From: Acanthosepion esculentum
Taxonomy: Eukaryota; Mollusca; Cephalopoda; Sepiida; Sepiidae
Assembly (NCBI GenBank): GCA_964036315.1
Contig: OZ038496.1
Location: forward strand, 13,116,883-13,180,882
Reading direction: 5' to 3'
DNA: 64,000 bases
Part shown: piece after piece, positions 52,859 to 63,619 of the stretch
Layout: the number at the start of each line of letters is the position of its first letter
Numbering within the stretch: the first letter of the stretch is position 1
Notes under the pieces: model-generated
Seen by the model: only the letters and a program-made list of their open reading frames with translations
Database searches by the model: none
Told to the model about the DNA's origin: nothing
Translations under genes and position numbers: made by a program

Positions 52859-53200
52859 TGCTGTTTGTTTCTTAATGTTACTGCTTTATCTTCGGTTAAT
52901 TTCTATAAGCACTGAGAAATCTACATATGCTTTTGCGTATGTAGATGAAGATTTTTTTCTTTATGCTTTTTTTCTTGATCTTTTTTTTTTGAAGATTTTT
53001 TTCTTTATGCTTTTTTTCTTGATCTTTTTTGTTTTTTTTCGTTTACTTTTGCCTTTTCAGCTTGTTTCCTCCTTGCAAGACTTAGTGTTGGTATGGCTGT
53101 ACTTTGACGATTTACAACTAGCTTGGTTTGTTTTAGAAATCAAATAACCTATATTTATTTTCGTAGCTTAACTCCAGACCATAAATGCACTTGGTATTCA
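52856..53200. other. unassigned T-rich interval
   Basis: GAAGATTTTTTTCTTTATGC-TTTTTTTCTTGATC is directly duplicated (52947 and 52992). Confidence 0.5.
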
Positions 53201-53204
53201 TCTC

Positions 53205-53695
53205 AAGGTTCTTGAAAAAAAAAATCCAAAGAAGGATCTGCAATATAATCGATCCTGACTTGGCATCTCGACGTCAGTCACTTTCGCACCGACGTGATGT
53301 TGCTTCCCTCTGTCTTTTCTACAAATATTTTCATGGCAACTGCACTGACAAGCTACTTTCCCTGATACCCCGACTGCATGAATTTAAACGTGCTACTAGA
53401 TTGGCATCTAGACCCCACCATTTTACTGTTGAAAAGGTAAAATTAACCGCCATTTCTACTCATTTTCTTTTTTTCGCATTTCCCGCCCGTGGAACTCCCT
53501 TCCATTTACTTGCTTCTCTGAAAACTACAATCTTCAAGAATTTAAATGCAACGTCAGTCGCCATCTTCTGTCGTCTTCAACCCCGTTCATCTTTTGTCCT
53601 TTCCGTCTGTTCCCAGCTTTTTTTTCTCGTTTTCAATCTCTGTAAACAACTGCGTACTCGTCGCATTCCCGCCTTGCTTGGGGAGAAATGATTAA
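53205..53695 (+). pseudogene. LINE-J 3' coding region and end
   Basis: Plus strand: LKKKIQRRICNIIDPDLASR, RQSLSHRRDVASLCLFYKYF, HGNCTDKLLSLIPRLHEFKR, ATRLASRPHHFTVE, then ARGTPFHLLASLKTTIFKNL (from P.WNSLP...). It ends with the LINE-J 3' terminus CTGCGTACTCGTCGCATTCC-CGCCTTGCTTGGGGAGAAATG. About 120 residues remain open because of compensating changes, but it lacks the RT domain. Confidence 0.85.
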
Positions 53696-53699
53696 AAAA

Positions 53700-54888
53700 T
53701 AAATAATAATGAAAATCGAATTCTTGATTAAGAAACATTTGTCTTCCTGAAGCCGACTTATACATTTTAACACACTCTTTCGATTATCGTCTGCTTGTCT
53801 GTTCCTTAATTAATGAGTCACTTTGCCACTTGCTTTTAGAAGAAGCTTTCTTTTTTTTAACTTTCAAAACTATTAACGGAACATCTGCCTCATATATTAA
53901 GATTAATCGAAAGTGAGGTTTTTCACAGGCAACTGCATTGGTTTGTGATTCTGTGCACACAAAATGGACTCGTTGAATAAATGGTATTGAAATATGTTTT
54001 TATCAGTGAGTGGCCATTTTCGATTAGATTTTACATTGACTGATAATAGCAAAGAAATAGTCAGAGATCGTATGCCTATAATCTTAGTGATGAAAAAGTG
54101 AATTATGTTTCGTAAAATTACATAATTTTGCCCTTTCCTAATGTGCGGTTTGAAACATCTTGGGATATTAGCGTTTTTTTTTTTCATCATAGTAAAATCA
54201 AACGCAACGCGTGAGATGAGATTTGACCTGCTTGAGAAAAACAGGATATCTGAACTGCATCTTCGTTTTCTTTTTCTACGGGAAAAACAGAGAAGAACGA
54301 CAATTTCCAGGGAAACTTCGAATGAATTCCGACTGGCGGAACCCTGTTATCGTGACGAGATATTAAATAATTGGAATGTTTATTTTTACTGCGAGTTTTA
54401 TCTTACGAAGTAGGAGACGCTATTTACATTTAGATAACTTTTTTATTCGTTTACCGACAGAAATATTGACTCGCAAAATAATAACGGTAAAAATAATATT
54501 ATCTTTTACTATATAAGGAGACATTCGGCATTCATTGATCGAACGGCCAGTGACACTGGAGTAGAAGCTCCTTCGCATCAGGCTGGGATCAAAGTGTAGA
54601 ATCTGTCATCGGGTCGAAACAACTACTTTTTATCTGTCAATTGTGTCTTTGTCTTCGGACAGAGCGCAACTTACTCACAACCTTGTCTATTATTAGTAAG
54701 AGGTGCCCGGTCTCGGGGAACAGCTGCCCTCATTGAATTAAAGTGGGGTATCAGTAGTAATGCCGCTGCCAACGCAACTCACGTTCGCGGGGTGGGGGTG
54801 GGGAGAAGATTCTGAACTATTTTTCTAAACTGGCCCGGGTGCACATGCCTTGGTTCCACATATTGAACTGACCTCGTGTCACACACTG
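53700..54888. other. interval without a recognised gene
   Basis: A 90-codon frame at 54141-54413 has no recognised domain. ACTATATAAGGAGACATTCG near 54510 is TATA-box-like and followed by moderately GC-rich sequence to 54850; possibly an LTR or promoter, unsupported. Confidence 0.35.
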
Positions 54889-54889
54889 G

Positions 54890-54950
54890 CAGCCCTGGTT
54901 GATTGGTTGTTTTATGGCAGTGGGTTATTTAATGCCAACAAAATTTTGGT

Positions 54951-54955
<5 letters not shown>
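54890..54955 (+). repeat. repeat E scrap
   Basis: GGTTATTTAATGCCAACAAA and GTAATAAT match the start of repeat E; (TA)n follows at 54956-54990. Confidence 0.7.
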
Positions 54956-54995
<40 letters not shown>

Positions 54996-55144
54996 ATTTA
55001 TTAATTACTCATTTTTTAGTACAATCCAACTTTTATGAAATTTACAATCTTGGATGGTTTTATTATCCTAAAATGTTTTTTTTTTTAAATTACTCACTTG
55101 GTAATATTTTCTTCGCGCTAGATCAAAATCTACACACTCTAACA

Positions 55145-55560
55145 GTATATGGTTTGGTTTGGTTTACGGCACATCAACCTCAATGGGTTATTTAATGCCA
55201 ACAATTTTTATTGCTGGTAATATTTTATTTTTCATTCAAAAGTGCATTGCTGGTAATAGTTTTTTTTTCTTCAAAAATGTATTGCTTATAATATATATTT
55301 ATTTATTTATTTATTTTTTACAAAGCATTTCTAGTATTAAAACCTATTTTTACACTTTCATAATGTTTTTACCCCAGTTTCGAGGTTAACTATTTGCCCA
55401 TAGCTGGGAGCCTAACAGGTGCTAGCACCCAGGGTCAGGGCGGACCTGGGAACACTAGCAATTAAAAGGTGGTTCCACGCTCCTCAAAACCTCCTGATCA
55501 GAGGTCTTGCTGCTGGACGTAGTTTATCGTCTTACCCAGGACGCTGGAGTAGTATGGAAT
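55145..55560 (+). repeat. dispersed repeat E, most complete plus copy
   Basis: TATGGTTTGGTTTGGTTTAC, GGCACATCAACCTCAATGGG, TTATTTAATGCCAACA, three GTATTGCTGGTAATA-like units, TTAACTATTTGCCCATAGCT, GGTGCTAGCACCCAGGGTCA, CAGAGGTCTTGCTGCTGGAC, GTAGTTTATCGTCTTACCCA. No tRNA head or coding frame recognised; about 415 bp. Class unknown. Confidence 0.85.
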
Positions 55561-56721
55561 GTCAGCATTTTTATTTTCATTATTTTCTCATCGGGTGACA
55601 CGTGATATCCATATTAGTTTTGGCCGCTGATGAGAGCCATCATGTGATATATTTTCTATTTGATATAGATTTTTTTTTTATTTGTGATTCTGTAGCGCCA
55701 GTCCACGACGTTTGAAGAAAGATGGTCTTTGCTAAAACGTGCATAGATACATTCGCTGGAAGCCATTTTTAAGCCTTGATCTGGGAAAGCTGTTTCCTAC
55801 GACTGACAGTTTGGATATTTCCAAAAGATTTAGGCTCCATATGAAAGTCTCGGGCTGATTAGGTCATTTAAAAACATGGCGAGAGTTTTTAGGTTAATTT
55901 TTTGTCGCAAACACAACGAGTTCGAACTATTCTAGGTTCAATTTCCTTATCTTCTCTGCTAAATCTCTTACAACTGATCCTTACGGTGAAGTATCTAAAT
56001 TGTTTACCATTTTATTGATAGGTTTATAAATTCATAAAAAGAATGTCTTTTGGAAAGGCAAAATGTTCATATCGTCGTATCGTATTCTCTTTTTGTCTTG
56101 TAAGATGATACACACGAAAACAATTTGGAATCTTATTTTTAGTTTAAAATAAATATTTTATCAATATCTATCCTCCTTATCCTGATAATCTTCACTTTCT
56201 ACCAACTCCCCTTTCATTTATATAACAAACCTAGATCGTCACAACCATTTTAACAGTAGCAAGAGTGGTCGTCGAGCCTTGTATTGAGTGAACAAAAGTA
56301 TATATGTATTTATCTATCAACACACACATTATAAAGTTCGTACAATGCTCACAAATTTTGTTTAGTAAGTCTGTAAGGAAAACGTTAGAACAAAAGTTTA
56401 AGTGAAGAAAGGTTGAATCACATGAGAACACATGTAGTGGTTCAGTGCGACAAGCGTACGACTTGTAAGCGCTACGCCTTCGCGACCCACTTTTTGCCAC
56501 TCTTCCATGTGCAGACGTTCCACTCAAAGCGGATGAACGAGTCCATGTTTCAATAATAGGTGTAGAGAATGTCAGACAGTCTTTCTATAGAACAATAGAC
56601 ATACCTTTGTACGTCTTTTGTATGTTTTCTAAAAAATTCATGGATTTATTTTTAATCCGATATTTTTATCACTTCAACCGTTATTATTAGCGGACACTCA
56701 TTTTTTAAATAGACACCCCAG

Positions 56722-56724
<3 letters not shown>
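55561..56724. other. interval without a recognised gene
   Basis: AT-rich, low in obvious repeats. A tRNA-like patch GTAGTGGTTCAGTGCGACAA near 56435-56455 is noted without support. Confidence 0.4.

Positions 56725-56818
<94 letters not shown>
56725..56818. repeat. (TA)n-(TAG)n microsatellite
   Basis: About 17 TA units then about 19 TAG units. Confidence 0.97.
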
Positions 56819-57054
56819 ATCTTATAAGTATAAGTAACTACACTCGTTTCGGAAAACCTTCGGTTTCTTGATTTGCAAAGAATCAAATCAAAATCGAAGG
56901 AAAAAAGGTATAAAACAAAGAAAGAGCCGAGAACATGAACGCCTGTCGAAAACAATCGTTCAGCATGCAGGTACAAAGCCCAAAGAAAGAAAAACCGATA
57001 CGATTACGCAACTAACTAAATAAAGTGCTCAATACAATAAGTAGAGCAGACCTA

Positions 57055-57177
57055 GTTAAACCTAGAGAGCCAGACAAACCTACCAAGGTTTCACCTAAGC
57101 GGATCGTCACGGAAGGCTGCCTTCCCTGACGATCCGCTAAGGTGAAACCGTGGTAGGTTTGTCTAGCTCTCTAGGTT

Positions 57178-57181
<4 letters not shown>
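57055..57181. mobile_element. palindrome of two hammerhead-like PLE-type termini
   Basis: Arms 57055-57117 and 57120-57181 are near-perfect complements (CTAGAGAGC.AGACAAACCT and so on), meeting at GGAAGGC-TG-CCTTCC. Each arm contains GACGAUCCGCUWAGGUGAAA, i.e. the CUGANGA...GAAAC layout of a hammerhead. Followed directly by (TA)n. Same plan as the palindrome at 17117, with unrelated sequence. Confidence 0.75.
57120..57165 (+). ncRNA. hammerhead-like motif (degenerate)
   Basis: CUGACGA (57126-57132), a CC/GG stem with a 5-nt loop, GAAA (57144-57147), ACC/GGU. Stem I does not pair, so at best a relic or half of a dimeric ribozyme. Confidence 0.4.

Positions 57182-57222
<41 letters not shown>
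57182..57222. repeat. (TA)n microsatellite
   Basis: About 20 TA units between the hammerhead palindrome and the SINE-A dimer. Confidence 0.96.
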
Positions 57223-57225
<3 letters not shown>

Positions 57226-57230
57226 GTCAT

Positions 57231-57274
57231 TCACAGATAGTACTGTTTCGCTGTATCACAGCTCGTCAGTGCGA
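57231..57274 (-). ncRNA. hammerhead ribozyme, SINE-A dimer, 3' unit
   Basis: CUGACGA; stem II GCUGU-GAU-ACAGC (5 bp, perfect); GAA; stem III ACAG-UA-CUAU with one C-A mismatch; AUC cleavage triplet (allowed NUH); stem I UCGCA/UGUGA (5 bp with one GU). Plausibly active at reduced rate. Confidence 0.82.
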
Positions 57275-57533
57275 CTAGACATCCGAATGCTCCAAGCCAG
57301 GATTCAAACACAACTGATTTGGTGTCAGCCAGAGCTATCTTCACTCGGCAGAGTTACACAACTAAATCTAGCGTATTGCTTTTACAAATCTAAACAAATG
57401 CCGATCAGCCAAAGTGCTTCATTCATTTTACTGAAGAGCTTTGCATTAGTGCAGGTGGCTGTTGTTTATAGAATTAGCTTATCACTCAACAGTGCTCAAT
57501 TGAAATGTATTTTCAAGAGCTAAATTATGTCAT

Positions 57534-57577
57534 TCACAGACAGTAATGTTTCGCTGTATCACAGCTCCTCAGTGCGA
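57534..57577 (-). ncRNA. hammerhead ribozyme, SINE-A dimer, 5' unit (all core bases intact)
   Basis: The best ribozyme in the window. Core boxes CUGAGGA (57572-57566) and GAAA; stem II GCUGU-GAU-ACAGC, 5 perfect pairs; stem III ACA-UUAC-UGU; GUC cleavage triplet (57541-57539) with the cut after it; stem I UCGCA/UGUGA, 5 pairs with one GU. Stem III is only 3 bp, as in PLE and animal retrozyme hammerheads, which may favour cleavage in dimers or co-transcriptionally. Confidence 0.88.
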
Positions 57578-57794
57578 CTAGACTTCCGAATGCCTCAAGC
57601 CAGGATTGAAACACAACTGATTTGGTGTCAGCCAGAGCTATCTTCACTCGGTAGAGTTACACAACTAAATCTAGCGTATTGTTTTTACAAATATATACTT
57701 TAAACTTTGTGCATGGCGTCTATCGGCTCTCGTATTCGAAGAATCTTTAAAAAATGTTGGTTGCTTGTTTTTGTTTAACTACACACCAACCTCT

Positions 57795-57962
57795 ATTTAA
57801 ATTAAGTGGCAACAGAAGAATTATTGTTGAACTTTTAAAAGGTAAGCTTAAATATTAATGCAATACTTAAATGCAGCGATGATTTTTGAGTTCCTCTGTA
57901 GTTTATCGATGCCTATCGCATCTACTCCTGTCTAGATATTGCGATGAAGGCCAAACCAAGAC
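57795..57962 (+). repeat. unnamed dispersed repeat, copy 2
   Basis: See 48308-48478; same orientation. Confidence 0.78.
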
Positions 57963-58469
57963 TCCTCCACAGGAGCTAGTTTATAATAAAAAGTGCTCTG
58001 CAATTTATGATACAAAAGGAAAATAAGAGTTACTTCTCTTGAACCATGAAAGCAATGACAAAGGCTATTATAATATATTAATATATTATTCTTAATCTCG
58101 CATAAACTGGCAACCATGAATCTGAGCTCAACGGAAATTGTTCCCAGCGATGTAACATTTCTAGGGCTTTTGAATGAGCTATGAATCATTGAAATCGAAC
58201 CAGTGGGAGCGGAGGACTTGCTTGGACACACACGCGCGCAAACACACACACATACACTGTACTATATATATATATAAGAAGAGACGATCATGTCTTTCCT
58301 TCCCCTTTCCAAACAATAAAATCTCTTTCCGTCCCTTTCCCTTACGCCATCAACTCTCCGACTTACAGGTACGGTAAAATTAAAACGTTCGTCTATATTT
58401 TATCTGTTTAGTTTGCTTTTATTTTTTCTTAGATTTAATGATTTTCATTAGTTTTGTGCACAAAGTACT
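57963..58469. other. unassigned interval
   Basis: A short (CA)n near 58226-58250 and TA run at 58264-58275. No gene. Confidence 0.45.
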
Positions 58470-58489
58470 GTTGTTAAAGTTAAGCAATC

Positions 58490-58621
58490 AACTTGGGACC
58501 GGGAACGGATTAATCCATTTTACATTGATTTCTACCGGAAAAATAGGTTCGGTTTACGAACATTTCGGGTTACGAACGGGCTTCAGGAACGAATTAAATT
58601 CCTGAACCGAGGTTCCACTGT
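58490..58621 (-). mobile_element. DNA-transposon terminal fragment (pogo/Tigger-like end)
   Basis: The minus strand begins CAGTGGAACCTCGGTTCAGG, followed by AATTTAATTCGTTCC and GTTCGTAACCCGAAATGTTC, a terminus typical of pogo/Tigger-type elements (recognised from general knowledge). TA lies just outside. The other end is not found. Confidence 0.55.
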
Positions 58622-59325
58622 AGATGATTCAAGAATTTAATCCAAATGGATTCTGAACCGCGAACGTCATGCCCGCAGCTGAAGAAGCAAACTTCTGTTT
58701 CCCAATCTACTATTTTCGCTCCTGACTCTTACACAGCTCATTTTATTCGTGTGATTTTAAAATTCCTGGGAAGGGCTTTGTCACATTCGCCATTAAAATA
58801 GATTCCATCGATTGGGCTGGCGTCGCTTCTCTACAGTTATCCGGCTTAAGCAGATTAGTGAAGGATTACGACTCTCCTCGCTTTCAGCTTTTGTCGTTCA
58901 ACTAAAAAGAGATCGAAGCGACGCTGATCGGCATTTTTACGATCACTTCCAGCCAGAATCTTGCCTTTCGCCTTCAAAGGGGGGTCTGCAGTTCTGGCCA
59001 AGAGAATGCCTCTTCGTTAGTGTAATATTTCCGTTTTAATCTGGTGTTTTAGGTTTTAAACGAACGCAAATGCATTAAGTACTTTTAGCCTCGGGTTGAG
59101 CTGATCTCACAATGTAACATTCTGCTGCTGCTACTACTACTACTACTATAGCTACTACTACTAAGACTGTTCTCATAATGCCTCTCGCGAAGTGAAATCT
59201 GATTTAGAACACGTTTAATTCTTGGAAAGTAATTTTAAAATTTGCTTTTATTTATAAACTATAAACGGTTGATGGACAGAACTATTATTTCTATAGGCAC
59301 GGGCTTTCACATAAATAGATATGAA
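58622..59325. other. interval without a recognised gene
   Basis: A 75-codon frame (58812-59039) of balanced composition has no recognised domain. (CTA)n near 59130-59160. Confidence 0.4.
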
Positions 59326-59329
59326 AAGA

Positions 59330-59331
59330 CT

Positions 59332-59409
<78 letters not shown>

Positions 59410-59422
59410 TGGATAGACTAAA

Positions 59423-59469
<47 letters not shown>

Positions 59470-59482
59470 TGGATAGACTAAA

Positions 59483-59536
<54 letters not shown>

Positions 59537-59609
59537 TGAGAGATAGATAGATACATACATACATACATACATACATATGAACAGAATAAAATAGCTAGCT
59601 AGCCCGCTT

Positions 59610-59673
<64 letters not shown>

Positions 59674-59745
59674 TGAATAGACTAAAATACATACATACAT
59701 ACATACATATGAACAAACTATAATAGCTAGCTAGCAGGCTTGCTT

Positions 59746-59781
<36 letters not shown>

Positions 59782-59851
59782 TGAACAGACAAATAGATAT
59801 ATACATACATACATCTGAACAGACTAAAATAGCTAGCTAGCTGGCTCGCTT

Positions 59852-59891
<40 letters not shown>

Positions 59892-59963
59892 TGAATAGAC
59901 TAAAATACATACATACATACATACATATGAACAGACTAAAATAGCTAGCTAGCTGGCTCACTT

Positions 59964-60012
<49 letters not shown>

Positions 60013-60021
60013 GGAACAGAC

Positions 60022-60080
<59 letters not shown>

Positions 60081-60085
60081 TTGAA
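59330..60085. repeat. (GATA)n higher-order array
   Basis: GATA blocks alternate with two recurring inserts: ATATGAATAGACTAAAATACATACATAC-type and GAACAGACTAAAATAGCTAG-CTAGC..GCTTG (at about 59580, 59720, 59818, 59929). The composite unit of about 100-140 bp is repeated at least four times. All YLSI frames are artefacts. Confidence 0.95.
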
Positions 60086-60111
60086 ATATTGATATATGAA
60101 CAGAGATACAT

Positions 60112-60770
60112 ACAGTGCCACGCAAAAGTTTACAACTCATTACAAAAATATTTCTTTAGAAATTTCTAACACAGATTAATGAACCTTTTACTGGTAATAA
60201 CACATATTTTTAAGCCTTTAGTCAAACAATCAGATTTTTTAAAAATAATGAATAAAAATATCCCACAAAGAAAAACCAATATTTAATAACGCAAAAGTTT
60301 ACAATACATTTATTAAATCATCTATTAATATTTTATAGCATAACTGTTATTGCTAATTACATCATGTAGGCGTTTAGAGTAGTTCCTTACGAATTTCTTT
60401 CATGTTTCTTGGCTAATATTTTTCCATTCGTCACAACAAAATTCCTTTAGTTCATGCAGGTTTTACAGGTTCCTTTTTGAATTCTCAGTTTCAGCTCTCT
60501 CCGTAAATTTTCAATCAGAATTGAGATCTAGAGGTAGACTTGGCCATTTTAGAACATCTATTTGAAATTAACCATTATTTTGTAAGCTTTGCTGTATGCT
60601 TAGGATCATTGTCTTGTTGAAAGACCCAACCTGGTTTCAAGACCATCGAATGTGCACTCTGACGCAAATCCTCTTCCAAATATCCTTATTATATGCTCCA
60701 TTAATTCTCCCTCCTATTATTTCAATGTTCCCTATATCGTGGGCACTAAAGCATGTAAGCATAGAAAACA
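60112..60770 (-). mobile_element. Tc1-like transposon remnant, 5'-truncated
   Basis: The right TIR starts ACAGTGCCACGCAAAAGTTT at 60112. The minus strand then reads FVRNYSKRLHDVISNNSYAI near the C-terminus, LKWPSLDLNSD-stop-KF..RAETENSKR (from WP.SPDLNPIENL, third catalytic residue) and [14 protein letters not shown] (second catalytic D) near 60600-60560. Truncated near 60770 before the first D. Many stops. Confidence 0.8.
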
Positions 60771-61504
60771 GGGTTTATTTACATGTTCTAGCTTTATTTA
60801 AAATTTTCCATTTTATCTTAAGAGTTTTATTTGCTTCTTTAAAATTCCAAAAGTATTAAAAAAAGAGATGTACTATTTGCTTAAGTAGTATTGACGAAAG
60901 ATAAAATATCTTGATACCACCTAGTCTTAAAAGAATTCCTAGTACTAGCAATATAAAATTTTTCAACAGCTGGATTCTCAATTATTCAGGAAAAGAGGAT
61001 TCTCAAGTCCTGTAGCTGTTATTGCTCCTTCCAGTATTGATGGGGGTTTCCTTCCTAGCCTTTTGTTCGAAGTAGTGTGGAACGTCAACATCTTGATTAT
61101 GTCATTATTTTCTGTTCGAGTTACATGTGCTATCTATTTCAGCTATTGCTGCAGTTGGAATTCTTCACAATCCTTGTCACCATTATTGGCACCCATAAAG
61201 TTTCAGTACATAATGTAGAAGATATCTTGAAAAAAAACGAATCTAATGAAAAAAGTTTTCGTATGTTGGAAACTCGTAGTTGTTAACGAACAGTAAATGA
61301 TAAAACAAGTTTTTTTTAAAAACCATGACGAGGAAAAATTTGAATAATTGGAAGATTACAACGACACCCTTCAAAAGAAAAAGGAAAACAAAATATAGGT
61401 AAAAACAATTTTGACTCACCTGTGATAAGTCAGAAATTACAATCACCCTTGATAAACTGACATGAATTAGCCAATGAATGATGACTTCAATGTTTTAAAA
61501 AGTT
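60771..61504. other. unassigned interval
   Basis: No recognised domain. TAGTGTGGAACGTCAACATC... near 61070 weakly resembles TAGTATGGAATGTCAGCATT at 55551, possibly a diffuse repeat. Confidence 0.4.
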
Positions 61505-62350
61505 AAATGTTCACTATTTACATTATTCCGACTATTGTCCTCATCTTTGTCGCCATATTTATTACAACGTTTCGGCCGTTCAGTATCTGTCTATATTTCT
61601 GAGATGAGGTATTATGTACACTATTTACATTATTCGGACTATTGTCGTCATCTTTGTTGCCATATTTATTACAACGTTTCGGCCCTTCAGTATCTGTCTA
61701 TATTTCTGAGATGAGGTATTATGTACACTATTTACATTATTCGGACTATTGTCGTCATCTTTGTTGCCATATTTATTACAACGTTTTGGCCGTTCAGTAT
61801 CTGTCTATATTTCTGAGATGAGGTATTATGTACACTATTTACATTATTCGGACTATTGTCGTCATCTTTGTTGCCATATTTATTACAACGTTTTGGCCGT
61901 TCAGTATCTGTCTATATTTCTGAGATGAGGTATTATGTACACTATTTACATTATTCGGACTATTGTCGTCATCTTTGTTGCCATATTTATTACAACGTTT
62001 CGCCATTTCAGTATCTGTCTATATGTCTGAGATGAGGTATTATATACACTATTTACATTATTCGGACTATTGTCCTCATCTTTGTCGCCATATTTATTAC
62101 AACGTTCCGGCCGTTGTACGCTCCGGCCTTCTTCAGGTGGTTGGAATGTCGAACTGAACCCTTTATTTCGCTCTGGGATAGACTGTTCTAGTTGTACATG
62201 CCATGTCTAATGGATGTCAGTTATCAGTTATCTCCTATTAATTCCCCTCTTCAAGTTCTTCACTGCCTTAAACGGGTATTGAACTCACATTCTTTGGTTC
62301 CTGTCACTGGATCTAACCAACGCCTTTATCCACTGTGCCATGTGTCCTTG
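61505..62350 (-). mobile_element. SINE-C with 107-bp tail array (about 5 units)
   Basis: The tail unit recurs with TGTACACTATTTACATTATT at 61615, 61722, 61829, 61936 and 62043 (107 bp apart each time). The outermost minus-strand copy (62043-62350) continues into the full SINE-C body and tRNA-like head (GGCACAGTGGATAAAGGCGT). Each array unit starts just inside the hammerhead-like block (CTGAA joined to CGGCCGAAACG), so duplication used that point. Confidence 0.92.
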
Positions 62351-62370
62351 AGGATAAAGACGTTGGTTAG

Positions 62371-62389
62371 ATAATAATAATAATAATAA

Positions 62390-62420
<31 letters not shown>

Positions 62421-62480
62421 ACAAGGAGGAGGAGTAGAAGAAGAAGGAGACGAGGAAGAGGAGGAGTAGAAGAAGAAGAA
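62371..62480. repeat. (AAT)n-(AAG)n microsatellite
   Basis: ATA then AGA/AGG triplets following TTGGTTAGATAATAAT, the start of a further SINE-C head scrap. Confidence 0.95.
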
Positions 62481-62859
62481 GGAAGAGAAGATGGTGAGGA
62501 GGAGGAAAATGAAGAAAAAACAGCATCGAGCGAAAGAACAGTCGTCTTTATCGAGAAAGCAGAGAATCTTCTGGCGAATATGAAGACATCCGCTTATCTT
62601 AAGAGGCTTGAAAACAGGAAGTTTTACGCCCGACAAAATCTCAAAGTCGTTGGTGAAAGATGACGTCTGTGTAATACCCAAGCCTTATTCACAGAGACGC
62701 CTATCCACTTCTCCAAATTCACTAAACCCAACACGAAGCGAAATACTGAGAAGAGGCAGATAGGAAATGTATGTTATGCTAAGCCTTTCAATTGTCCTGT
62801 CGGGTCGGAACCAAGGATATTCCGACTGCTTCCCCGTGAAGAAAGATAAGCCCTCCAAC
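62481..62859. other. unassigned interval
   Basis: Nothing recognised. Confidence 0.45.
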
Positions 62860-63205
62860 AATGGAATCATCGGCTTGCTGTATTGCTAAAGATGCTGGCC
62901 GGTTCATTATATCGCTCCAGGAAATATGTTCTTCCTTCTGCTATGCTTTCCAGCCTCGATAGAGGCTGTACGCTGTCTTGTAAAGAAGACCTTTTCTTTT
63001 CTGCAACTTCTTTCTCAGAGAAGCAATCTAGAAAGACTATCGCTACTATATCACTATTTCCATGGCAAATGTTCAAATGGGTTCCATTGTTTAATTACAC
63101 CAATTCAGACTTTTAAAGCTAGGATATATCATGCTACATACTCGGAATTGAATCACACACATTTCTTCACCACAGCCTTTTTCCAAGAACTCCTACCTTG
63201 TTAAA
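62860..63205 (+). pseudogene. LINE-type C-terminal fragment, diverged
   Basis: Plus strand: LERLSLLYHYFHGKCSNGFH-CLITPIQTFKARIYHATYSE-LNHTHFF, matching the (VASLSLFY.YFHG.CS.EL..L.P....T...R.AT...) tail of a LINE group related to LINE-J. Open by chance for about 90 codons; no RT. Confidence 0.78.
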
Positions 63206-63417
63206 CAGACCAAACAAGGCAACCTTTAATTATTTCCACAAAGTAGGCAGGCTTTCGGACATATGATGGCGACATATGGGTGGATTCAATATAGGAACAA
63301 GTAATACGGAGTGGCAAAGAAAAACAATAATAACAACAAAGTTGTAGTATGAGCTCTAGTAAAAAAAAAATTTAGTATTTAAACCTTAAGCTTATGTTAC
63401 AAAACTTCATACACTGA
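63206..63417. other. unassigned spacer
   Basis: Nothing recognised. Confidence 0.45.
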
Positions 63418-63595
63418 TGTCCTTAAGGACATATGGCCCAGTGGATAAAAGTGTTGATTGAATTCAACTGACTTGACCCAAAGAGTTGTGAGTTGATGGC
63501 TACAATAGAGTTGAAGTAAACCTTGGAGAGTTGAGTTAAAGGAGGATCGCTGATACCGAGACATCTAGAAGAGGCATGGCACGTGGAACTAGAAA
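63418..63595 (+). mobile_element. SINE-C head and body, 3'-truncated
   Basis: GGCCCAGTGGATAAAAGTGT (A-box-like), AGAGTTGTGAGTTGATGGC (B box decayed), GGCATGGCACGTGGAACTAG. It ends before the hammerhead-like block. Confidence 0.75.
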
Positions 63596-63619
63596 GAAAT
63601 TACTACTATACACACAAAC

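Larger units (their letters stand above)
57223..57700 (-). mobile_element. SINE-A tandem dimer (retrozyme-like)
   Basis: Two units in tandem on the minus strand; the hammerheads at 57231-57274 and 57534-57577 are exactly 303 bp apart and the sequence between them is one full monomer: upstream block, tRNA-like head (TTTGAATCCTGG B-box-like; A box diverged), GTCTAGTCGCA, hammerhead, AATGACATAAT tail. The second unit's 5' part ends near 57700. A transcript across both would release a 303-nt monomer RNA if both ribozymes cut. Hammerhead-bearing tandem repeats of this size are the definition of retrozymes (established class). Confidence 0.88.

Noticed and set aside
56430..56500. tRNA gene suggested by GTGGTTCAGTGCG
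   Set aside because: No matching acceptor or T arm with a proper B box could be paired.
59248..60140. 171-codon and similar YLSI-repeat frames
   Set aside because: Translation of the (GATA)n array.
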